Shown piece after piece: positions 1-4,859 of a DNA stretch of 6,040 bases (position 1 is its first letter; each line of letters opens with the position of its first letter). A program made the translations under genes and the position numbers. The notes beneath the pieces are model-generated. The model was given only the letters and a program-made list of their open reading frames with translations. It did no database searches and was not told the origin of the DNA. Source of the stretch: an uncultured beta proteobacterium (GTDB lineage: Bacteria; Pseudomonadota; Gammaproteobacteria; Burkholderiales; Burkholderiaceae_B); NCBI GenBank assembly GCA_903924715.1, contig CAIYCP010000353.1, forward strand, positions 1-6,040, read 5' to 3'.

Positions 1-308
1 ACTGTACCCATGGTGTACATCTGGGCATGACAGGCGCCTGCGTTACAGCCCGATTCGTGAATTGTTTCGAGAATGACCATTGCCGCGCGCAAGGGCATGC
101 CACTGCCGCCGTACTCTTCAGGAATGAGTGCACCCAGATAGCCCGAGGCGGTCAGTGCCTGCACAAACTCGGTCGGGTAGGCGAGTTTTTCTTCAAGCCC
201 ACGCCAGTATGAGCCCGGGAAATCTGCACAGACGCGTTTGACGCCCTCGCGGATTTCAGGGTAGTCCAAGCCAGTTTCGATGCTAAGAGAGTGTGTAGTT
301 TGAGTCAT
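1..308 (-). CDS. Acyl-CoA dehydrogenase, N-terminal part (gene cut by window edge)
   Basis: Only the first 102 codons are present; the reading frame is open to the left edge. The translation begins MTQTTHSLSIETGLDYPEI and contains the segment IPEEYGGSGMPLRAA (about residues 62-76), the P-E-x-Y-G-G-x-G signature of the N-terminal helical domain of acyl-CoA dehydrogenases, followed by ETIHESGCNAG, the expected helix of that domain. These are FAD flavoproteins that oxidise an acyl-CoA to the 2,3-enoyl-CoA and pass electrons to ETF. The catalytic glutamate and FAD-binding regions lie outside the window. The start is the ATG at 306-308, with a weak GGAT Shine-Dalgarno 8 nt upstream. It follows the enoyl-CoA hydratase gene by 65 bp with no terminator between them, so it is probably the last visible gene of the same operon. 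The family call is firm; the substrate is unknown. Confidence 0.88.
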   Translation of the reverse strand, partial: MTQTTHSLSIETGLDYPEIREGVKRVCADFPGSYWRGLEEKLAYPTEFVQALTASGYLGALIPEEYGGSGMPLRAAMVILETIHESGCNAGACHAQMYTMGT

Positions 309-373
309 GATGATCGATCCGTATCTAAGTGATTATTTATTTGTCATGCAAGGAATGATCGCGAAGATTTCGC

Positions 374-1174
374 TCAGCATCCTTTGAAGTTCGCTTTACG
401 TTTTTCATTAAAGGCAGCGATGCCTTCCATGCGATCTTCTGTGCCGATCAAATGGTTGTACGCTTCAATTTCAAATCTGAAGGCGGTGCGTAGTTCCATT
501 TGTCCGCCAAAACGTACTGACTTTTTAATTTGTCGTACTGAAAGCGGGGCATTGCTGGCAATGGCTTCGGCCGTTTCGAGCGCGCGAGGCAAGACGTCAA
601 AGGGCTCAAGGACTGCATTGACCAGGCCATATTCGTTTGCCTGTTGAGCGTTAAAAGGCTTGCCTGTCATTAGGATTTCTTTGGCGCGACGTTCGCCAAT
701 GGCACGCGGTAGATTTTGCGTGCCGCCCGCGCCAGGCATGATGCCTAAGGTGACTTCGGTCAGGGCAAAACGCGCTGCATGACTTGTATAAATGAAGTCA
801 CAGGACAACGCCATTTCAAGACCGCCCGCATAGGCGTGTCCGTTGACCGCTGCAATCACAGGGATGGGCAAGTCGACGAGTGTCCAGAACATGCGTTCAA
901 ATAATTCATGTTGCAGCGTCCATTGTTTTTTTGTCATGCCATTGCGTTCTTTCAGATCGCCGCCTGCACAAAATATTTTTTCACCTGCGCCCGTGAGTAC
1001 CACGCAGCGAATATCTCCGGCATCGGCAGTGAGGCGATTCCAGAGATCAAGCATGTCATGCCCCATCTGGGTGTTGACAGCATTGCCCACGTGGGGGCGG
1101 TTGATCGTGACTTTTAAAACGTGAGCGCCGATCACTTCTGTGGCAATCGTTTCGTAGCTCGGTAAGGCGGTCAT
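374..1174 (-). CDS. Enoyl-CoA hydratase/isomerase family protein (crotonase fold)
   Basis: A complete 266-aa crotonase, the usual length for a monofunctional hydratase. Visible landmarks: GAGEKIFCAGGDLKER (about 62-77), which forms the CoA pocket and one half of the oxyanion hole; AAVNGHAYAGGLEMALSCD (about 108-126); and TEVTLGIMPGAGGTQNLPRAIG (about 139-160). Both glutamates needed for hydration in rat mitochondrial hydratase (Glu144/Glu164) have equivalents here, E120 and E140, so water addition to an enoyl-CoA is the expected reaction. The C-terminal EGIAAFNEKRKANFKG is typical. The CAGGDLKERNGMT stretch resembles AUH-type (methylglutaconyl-CoA) hydratases, but that is too little to assign a substrate. 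The start ATG lies in an ATGA overlap with the stop of the CoA-transferase gene and has an AAGGA-like Shine-Dalgarno about 8 nt upstream, so translation is likely coupled. Confidence 0.93.
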   Translation of the reverse strand: MTALPSYETIATEVIGAHVLKVTINRPHVGNAVNTQMGHDMLDLWNRLTADAGDIRCVVLTGAGEKIFCAGGDLKERNGMTKKQWTLQHELFERMFWTLVDLPIPVIAAVNGHAYAGGLEMALSCDFIYTSHAARFALTEVTLGIMPGAGGTQNLPRAIGERRAKEILMTGKPFNAQQANEYGLVNAVLEPFDVLPRALETAEAIASNAPLSVRQIKKSVRFGGQMELRTAFRFEIEAYNHLIGTEDRMEGIAAFNEKRKANFKGC

Positions 1175-2346
1175 GGAGTTTTCCTTTTTAATAACAGATC
1201 GGTATGTTCACCAAGTTTCGGGGGTGGTGCAAGTGGCTTAGGTCGCACGCCGTCAAAGCTGAGCGGTAGCCCAACAAACTTCATTCCTGTGCCAGGAACG
1301 TCTTGAACCAAGCCGAGTGCTTCAGTTTGAGGGTGTGCGAGCATCTGGGATAAATCGTTGACGGGTGCACAAGGTACGCCCGCGGCTTCAAGAAGGGTTG
1401 TCCAGTGGGCCGTGCTCTGAGTCGCTACGATCGCTTCAATCATTGCATAGAGATCGGTTTGATGTTCGACCCGCTTGGGGTTGTCGGTAAAGCGAGGATC
1501 GTCAAGCCACTCAGGCCGTTCCAGAACTTTGGCCAGAGACTTAAACAGCCCGTCGCTTCCCGCGGCGATGACGATTTCACCATCGCTCGTGAGGTAGCCC
1601 TTGTAAGGAACAATGCCAGGGGCTCCAGAACCTTGCTTGCCTGCGAGTTTTCCAGAGGCTAAATATTGAGCGGCTAATAAAGATACCCATGAGGTGGCCG
1701 TCTCAAATAATGACACATCGACGATGCGGCCCACGCCCGACACTTGACGCTCGTAAAGGGCGGTCAGAATGCCAATGATGCCCCACATGCCTGTGCCCAT
1801 ATCTACGATTGACGCGCCAACGCGCACGGCCGGGCGGCCGGGCTCTCCGGTGGTGCTCATGATGCCGCCAAAGGCTTGCATCAGCGGGTCATAGCCTGGG
1901 CGGCCTTTGAGGGGGCCTTCGCGACCGAAGGCGCCGAGACTGCAATAAATGAGCCGAGGCTGACGGGCTAACAAGCTTTTGCCATCGAGTCCAAGTTGTT
2001 CGACATGTCCAGGGCGAAGGTTCTGAATCACGATATCGGCCTCGTCGCAGATCAGATCCTTGAGTGCCGCGATTTGCTCGGGATCTCGCAGTTCACAGAC
2101 GACTGACTGCTTGTTGCGATTTAACGATTGAAAAAAAGCGGAGGCACCCTCCCAAAACGGTGGCCCCCAGCGGCGTGCGTCGTCCCCGTCGGCTTTTTCA
2201 ATCTTAATGACTCGCGCGCCCAGTTCGCTCAGAATCTGGCCTGCAAACGGGGCGGCAACGCTATGGCCGAGCTCGATGACGGTGAGTCCCGCAAAAGGGC
2301 CGGTGGGGCTCGAGGGTGATTGAGCAGGTTTTGTCATTTTTATCAT
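1171..2346 (-). CDS. CaiB/BaiF family (class III) CoA-transferase
   Basis: A complete 391-aa protein, matching the roughly 400 aa of family III CoA-transferases (formyl-CoA transferase, CaiB, succinyl-CoA transferases). The N-terminal GLTVIELGHSVAAPFAGQILSELGARVIKIE (about 20-50) is the family's opening Rossmann-like segment. NRNKQSV (about 76-82) and IVIQNLRPG (about 105-113) are further family blocks. D182 in ASIVDMGTGMWG is at the position of the catalytic aspartate (Asp169 in Oxalobacter Frc) that forms the acyl-anhydride/CoA thioester intermediates. The C-terminal PPPKLGEHTDLLL is also typical. It should transfer CoA from a donor thioester to a carboxylate, supplying substrate for the two genes downstream. 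ATG codons occur at 2346 and, three codons later, 2337; neither has a clear Shine-Dalgarno, so the start is uncertain by 9 bp. It shares a 4-bp overlap with the hydratase gene. Donor and acceptor acids are unknown. Confidence 0.93.
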   Translation of the reverse strand: MIKMTKPAQSPSSPTGPFAGLTVIELGHSVAAPFAGQILSELGARVIKIEKADGDDARRWGPPFWEGASAFFQSLNRNKQSVVCELRDPEQIAALKDLICDEADIVIQNLRPGHVEQLGLDGKSLLARQPRLIYCSLGAFGREGPLKGRPGYDPLMQAFGGIMSTTGEPGRPAVRVGASIVDMGTGMWGIIGILTALYERQVSGVGRIVDVSLFETATSWVSLLAAQYLASGKLAGKQGSGAPGIVPYKGYLTSDGEIVIAAGSDGLFKSLAKVLERPEWLDDPRFTDNPKRVEHQTDLYAMIEAIVATQSTAHWTTLLEAAGVPCAPVNDLSQMLAHPQTEALGLVQDVPGTGMKFVGLPLSFDGVRPKPLAPPPKLGEHTDLLLKRKTP

Positions 2347-2396
2347 TTATCAGGTGAACACCCCCGCCCGCATCGGGTTGGGATGAGAATTCAGCT

Positions 2397-2437
2397 AAAA
2401 CAAAGGCTCAGACCCTCAAAAGAGAGCCTGAGCCTTT
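2397..2437 (-). terminator. Intrinsic terminator of the terC operon
   Basis: Perfect 10-bp inverted repeat AAAGGCTCAG / CTGAGCCTTT (2428-2437 and 2402-2411), with an inner CTC/GAG mini-stem closing an A/U tetraloop. Read on the minus strand, the stem is followed by TTTGTTTT (the first three T are also in the stem), a good U-tract. It lies about 70 nt after the stop of the 147-aa gene and about 50 nt before the CoA-transferase start, separating the two minus-strand units. On the plus strand the T run is only three long, so the minus strand is the likely direction. Confidence 0.85.
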
Positions 2438-2508
2438 CAATCATATATGGAAATGCGAATTCTTACCTTTGTGCCCGCAAAGGGGAATACGCAACAGCTA
2501 AAGAATCG
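2438..2508. other. Short intergenic segment, nothing recognised
   Basis: These 71 bp lie between the stop of the 147-aa gene and the terminator stem. The segment probably forms the 3' UTR of the terC operon message. No promoter, repeat or small ORF with a ribosome binding site was seen. Confidence 0.5.
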
Positions 2509-2952
2509 TTAATCGGCAGCCAGAACGAGAATCGCCGTCGTGGCTGCCGCTCCCATCGCCCGAGAGGCTAGATCGGGCTGAGCCTGCTGCCCCGGCATTA
2601 AGGGTTCGGGGCTTTCTGCCAGTCGTGGTCGACGCGCATCAAGCACGCGGGCCCCTAAAAACTCACCTTGAAGCTGTTTGGTGACATTGATCAAAGGCCC
2701 CACCGCGACGCGGTGAATAAATTGATGTCCTTCAGGCGTAAACGCCTTCGCAATCTCGGCGCAAGTGTTGTTGGACCAATGGGTTTGCCATTTCTTGCGT
2801 GCCGCCCCCGAGATCCATCTAGAGACGTGACGGTTCAGCTTGGGCGGGCAGCCAACTAATACGCACTTTGTTGGTTGGTGGACATCAATCATCGTAGCCA
2901 GTTGATTGCGCGCATATTCAGAATCATTAATGTAAACAATAAGGGTTTCCAT
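2509..2952 (-). CDS. Hypothetical 147-aa protein, alpha/beta (USP-like?) N-terminus, coupled to terC
   Basis: I do not recognise a named family with certainty. The start is the ATG at 2950-2952 (METLIVYINDSEYARNQL), chosen because AGGAG lies exactly 8 nt upstream; the longer in-frame extension runs back into the terC coding region and is not credible. The N-terminal half alternates strands and helices: strand LIVYIND (4-10), a helix with EYARNQLATM (12-21), strand CVLVGCP (30-36), then strand HRVAVG (80-85) and ARVLDARR (101-108). This recalls a small nucleotide-binding/universal-stress-protein-like fold, though the usual USP glycine-rich ATP motif is not evident. Residues 129-146 (ASRAMGAAATTAILVLAA) form a hydrophobic tail that could associate with membrane. 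The protein is rich in His, Trp and Cys in the middle. Its Shine-Dalgarno overlaps the terC stop codon (TAGGAG), so it is co-translated with terC and falls under the same Mn2+ riboswitch; a role near metal transport is inferred from that alone. Confidence 0.8.
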   Translation of the reverse strand: METLIVYINDSEYARNQLATMIDVHQPTKCVLVGCPPKLNRHVSRWISGAARKKWQTHWSNNTCAEIAKAFTPEGHQFIHRVAVGPLINVTKQLQGEFLGARVLDARRPRLAESPEPLMPGQQAQPDLASRAMGAAATTAILVLAAD

Positions 2953-2960
2953 GTGACAGA

Positions 2961-2965
2961 CTCCT
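2961..2965 (-). promoter_or_regulatory. Shine-Dalgarno overlapping the terC stop codon
   Basis: On the minus strand the sequence TAGGAG contains both the terC TAG stop (2964-2966) and an AGGAG ribosome binding site for the downstream gene, with 8 nt to its ATG. This fixes the start of the 147-aa protein and suggests translational coupling. Confidence 0.85.
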
Positions 2966-3692
2966 AGGTTTTTTGATTGACAAGTGTTGTTGAAGAGAGC
3001 GTGTTGCCGGTGGTGCTCGGTTTGCGCGCTGCATATTTGCCCACGATGAGCACAAGCGCGATTGCGACTGCATAGGTTGCCCAACGCGCGATCTCATTGA
3101 GCCGAGCAGTGCCGTCAAAAATTGGGTCAAGTAGTGCCTCGTCGGTGATCATTTTGGCTGCTGTAAAAGCCAGAACTGCTGCACCGATATTGATGATGAC
3201 AGGCCAGCGCTCAACCATTTTGAGCACCAGGGTGCTGCCAAATACAACAATTGGAACGCTGATCAGCAAACCGATCACGACAAGATCAAACGAGCCTTGC
3301 GCGGCACCAGCGACTCCAAGAACGTTGTCAATGCCCATTAAGGCATCAGCCACGATGATGGTTTTCATGGCACCCCAAAAGGTTGTGACGCGAATGTCAT
3401 GCGCTTTGTCTTCTCCGGTATCGAGAATCAATTTGCAGGCAATCCAAAGAAGTCCAAGTCCTCCGAGCAGCATGAGGCCGGGGATTTTGAGTAGCCAGAC
3501 AACCGCAACCGTTAATACAGAGCGCACGGCGATCGCCCCAACGGTGCCAAACCAGATGGCTTTCTTTTGTAAAGCAGGGGGGAGTTTACGAGCCGCCAGC
3601 GCAATCACAATTGCGTTGTCGCCCGCGAGTACAAGGTCAATCAGAATAATGGCCAGCAGCGCCGACCACCACGTGGAGGAAAAGAGTTCCAT
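2964..3692 (-). CDS. TerC family membrane protein, YjbE type (probable Mn2+ exporter)
   Basis: A complete 242-aa integral membrane protein with about seven hydrophobic segments (roughly 8-30, 46-68, 72-90, 105-130, 136-155, 164-184, 202-220). Two acidic signature segments mark the TerC fold: LIDLVLAGDNAIVIALAAR (about 17-35; D19, D25) and IVADALMGIDNVLGVAG (about 113-129; D116, D122). They appear as the two halves of an internal repeat and lie in membrane helices, as expected for a metal path. The opening MELFSSTWWSALLAIILIDL and VVWLLKIPGLMLLGG closely match Bacillus YjbE-like proteins, the branch often found behind yybP-ykoY riboswitches. TerC/Alx relatives are linked to Mn2+ efflux and to metal supply for exported enzymes; here Mn2+ export is inferred from family and leader. 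The start at 3692 has AAGG 8 nt upstream. The gene is followed 11 bp later by a coupled 147-aa gene. The last 20 residues are polar and variable. Confidence 0.93.
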   Translation of the reverse strand: MELFSSTWWSALLAIILIDLVLAGDNAIVIALAARKLPPALQKKAIWFGTVGAIAVRSVLTVAVVWLLKIPGLMLLGGLGLLWIACKLILDTGEDKAHDIRVTTFWGAMKTIIVADALMGIDNVLGVAGAAQGSFDLVVIGLLISVPIVVFGSTLVLKMVERWPVIINIGAAVLAFTAAKMITDEALLDPIFDGTARLNEIARWATYAVAIALVLIVGKYAARKPSTTGNTLSSTTLVNQKT

Positions 3693-3700
3693 AGTTTAAG

Positions 3701-3704
3701 CCTT
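3701..3704 (-). promoter_or_regulatory. terC Shine-Dalgarno, a possible riboswitch target
   Basis: AAGG on the minus strand lies 8 nt before the terC ATG. The surrounding UUGAAGG (3701-3707) is complementary, with one G-U pair, to CCUUCGA (3809-3815) in the 3' strand of the riboswitch P1 helix, so it could be masked when the aptamer is not folded. Confidence 0.65.
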
Positions 3705-3758
3705 CAAAAGACAATCAATCAAAACCTAAACAAGAAATGAAATGACGAACGGTTGGTT

Positions 3759-3782
3759 AAAAAATCAACACAACGTGTTTGA
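3759..3782 (-). terminator. Terminator-like hairpin in the terC leader (candidate expression platform)
   Basis: Read on the minus strand, UCAAACAC-GUU-GUGUUGA forms a 7-bp stem with one bulged A and a 3-nt loop, followed at once by six U (3759-3764). It lies about 25 nt after the aptamer and about 65 nt before the terC start, where a transcriptional expression platform would be expected. The stem is A/U-rich and short, so efficiency is uncertain. I could not find a convincing antiterminator helix shared between it and P1. Confidence 0.6.
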
Positions 3783-3806
3783 CAAAACATGCCCTGTTAG
3801 GCCACT

Positions 3807-3954
3807 GATCGAAGGTCTTGCTCGGCTTGTTATGGTTCAGTTATATGCCCGACAAGCCGGAAGCTTTCGCTTCGTAATGACGACTTGACGTGCTCTTTGT
3901 GAGATAAATATTCGAACCGGATCACAAAGAACTGGAGCTACTCCCCATCGAAGT
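3807..3954 (-). promoter_or_regulatory. yybP-ykoY manganese riboswitch aptamer
   Basis: The minus-strand leader of terC carries the family's conserved blocks in order: GGGGAGUAGC (3937-3946), GUCAAGUCGUCAUUACG (3874-3889), CUUGUCGGGCAU (3845-3856) and CGAGCAAGACCUU (3812-3823). Helices readable from the sequence: P1, UUCGAUGG with CCUUCGA (6 bp around a U-U); a perfect 9-bp UCUUUGUGA/UCACAAAGA (3922-3930 with 3894-3902); GAAGC-GAAA-GCUUC with a GNRA loop (3860-3873); and a perfect 8-bp CGGCUUGU/ACAAGCCG (3852-3859 with 3823-3830). Members of this class bind Mn2+ between two conserved loops and usually switch on Mn2+ export genes. The gene behind it is terC of the YjbE type, a textbook pairing. 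The exact ends are approximate by a few bases. Mn2+ specificity is from family knowledge. Confidence 0.93.
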
Positions 3955-3957
3955 TTC

Positions 3958-3987
3958 ACTATACCCAAAAAAATTGCTGTTGTGCAA
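3958..3987 (-). promoter_or_regulatory. Putative sigma70 promoter of the riboswitch-terC operon
   Basis: Minus-strand TTGCAC (3982-3987) and TATAGT (3958-3963) are separated by 18 nt. Transcription would start near 3951, just where the 5' strand of riboswitch helix P1 begins, which supports the assignment. The -35 box sits inside the terminator hairpin of the upstream hydrolase gene and the U-tract forms part of the spacer. Confidence 0.65.
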
Positions 3988-3995
3988 CTTTTTTT
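3967..3995 (-). terminator. Intrinsic terminator after the MBL-fold hydrolase gene
   Basis: Read on the minus strand: seven A, then GUUGC-ACAACA-GCAAU, then a run of U (seven in total, 3967-3973). The core stem is 5 bp including a G-U pair, and the flanking A and U runs extend it. It begins 3 nt after the hydrolase stop codon. The A/U-symmetric form could work in both directions, but no plus-strand gene ends here. Confidence 0.75.
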
Positions 3996-3997
3996 AT

Positions 3998-4687
3998 TTA
4001 GCGCAAAATCAGTTCGATTGAAGGTGGTTCATCCCAAATCCAGCCGCCGTTGCGCCTGAAGATTTCAGGGAAATGCCCTGGCACAATGACATCAGTGCCT
4101 TCGCAGATCTCGGCAATCGAACGTTGTGATTCTTCGGGCGTGGCAAAGCACATGTCGCTCATCTGGGCCAACACCTCTTTGGGATATTTGACTGCATCGC
4201 CGGCCAAGACGACCCGACGACCATCGGCCTGTGTAAACCGTAACGCTTGTGAGCCAGTCGTGTGGCCAGGGACTTCAAAGTGTTCAACGCCCGCAACGAG
4301 TTCACCGCGCTTAGGTAAAACCCTAACATCGAACTCGGCAAGAAGTTCATGAATTTTCCAGGGGACGAAGAGATCATCCGGGTGCGGATTTCGTGCGTAG
4401 GCGATTTCGGTTTCGCTGACGCAGACTTTGACACCTTTGAATAGATCGAGATTTTGACAGTGATCAAAGTGCAAGTGCGATAAGAAAACAAGATCAATAT
4501 CAGTCGGAGCCAGGCCGCGGTCCTTAAGGCCGGCAAGCAGGGCCTTTCGAACGCAAAAATGACCGGTGTCAAACAGAATGCGTGTGCCATCGGCCGCGGT
4601 GAGCAAGGCAACGTTGCAGAGCCCAAAAAAACCGCCTTTAAAACTCAGACTATTGCCCTTGAGCAGTAATTCGTAGCGTGCGGCCAT
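3998..4687 (-). CDS. Metallo-beta-lactamase-fold hydrolase
   Basis: A 229-aa protein of the MBL superfamily, cytoplasmic (no signal peptide). Metal ligands, numbered from the chosen start: the H71-x-H-x-D75-H76 motif in SHLHFDHCQN, H142 in PGHTTGSQ, D164 in LAGDAVKY and H205 in VPGHFPEI, a complete set for a binuclear metal site. An early aspartate in LFDTGHF is also typical. Members hydrolyse thioesters, lactones or other esters among many substrates; the sequence does not decide which. The start at 4685-4687 (MAARYELLLKG) is preferred over the in-frame ATG at 4715-4717 (10 residues longer) because GGAG lies 7 nt upstream of it and the family's first strand begins there; the upstream ATG has only GGTGA. 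It is divergent from the TRAP transporter operon, so it may act on the imported compound, but that is only context. Confidence 0.9.
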   Translation of the reverse strand: MAARYELLLKGNSLSFKGGFFGLCNVALLTAADGTRILFDTGHFCVRKALLAGLKDRGLAPTDIDLVFLSHLHFDHCQNLDLFKGVKVCVSETEIAYARNPHPDDLFVPWKIHELLAEFDVRVLPKRGELVAGVEHFEVPGHTTGSQALRFTQADGRRVVLAGDAVKYPKEVLAQMSDMCFATPEESQRSIAEICEGTDVIVPGHFPEIFRRNGGWIWDEPPSIELILR

Positions 4688-4730
4688 TCGTGTTCTCCGG
4701 TTTTGGGGATTATTCATTTTTTCACCGCAT

Positions 4731-4751
4731 ATAGTACTTCTTCGTTACTAT
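4731..4751. promoter_or_regulatory. Inverted repeat in the hydrolase/TRAP divergent region, possible operator
   Basis: ATAGTA and TACTAT are separated by 9 bp, a 21-bp dyad about 45-65 bp upstream of the hydrolase start and about 110 bp upstream of dctP. Its arms supply TACTAT-like -10 boxes on both strands. The size suits a dimeric regulator, but none is encoded in the window. No convincing -35/-10 pair could be fixed for either direction. Confidence 0.35.
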
Positions 4752-4782
4752 GTCGAATATCTTGTTTTGGGCATGCATCTTG

Positions 4783-4796
4783 CTTGTCTACACAAG
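4783..4796. promoter_or_regulatory. Short inverted repeat CTTGT-N4-ACAAG upstream of dctP
   Basis: A perfect 5-bp dyad with a 4-bp centre, 64-77 bp before the dctP start. It could be an operator or a weak hairpin in the leader. A 5-bp dyad is expected by chance fairly often, so confidence is low. Confidence 0.25.
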
Positions 4797-4859
4797 GTCG
4801 GGCGTTTTCTTAACCCCATCGGTTGTTCTCAAACTTTCATTTTTTGTTCAGGAGACATC

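Noticed and set aside
27..212. 61-aa plus-strand frame near the left edge
   Set aside because: Opposite strand of the acyl-CoA dehydrogenase N-terminus, which shows the family signature; no ribosome binding site.
361..373. GCGAA-GAT-TTCGC hairpin just after the hydratase stop as a terminator
   Set aside because: A 5-bp stem without a U-tract on the minus strand; it lies between genes that appear to be in one operon.
2320..2571. 83-aa plus-strand frame across the CoA-transferase/terC operon gap
   Set aside because: It spans the terminator and the ends of two minus-strand genes, has no Shine-Dalgarno and an arginine/serine-rich random-looking product.
2953..3084. N-terminal extension of the 147-aa protein to an upstream ATG
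   Set aside because: It overlaps the terC coding region out of frame; the AGGAG site 8 nt before the ATG at 2952 fixes the shorter start.
3097..3699. 200-aa open frame on the plus strand opposite terC
   Set aside because: Antisense shadow of a clear membrane protein gene; the translation is Ser/Thr/Pro-rich low-information sequence and it has no ribosome binding site.
4159..4626. 155-aa minus-strand frame inside the MBL hydrolase
   Set aside because: Same-strand alternative frame of a gene with a full set of metal-binding motifs; no family features and no start signal.
4767..4859. Longer start for DctP
   Set aside because: It would place 31 residues before a clear Sec signal peptide, and AGGAG is positioned for the ATG at 4860.
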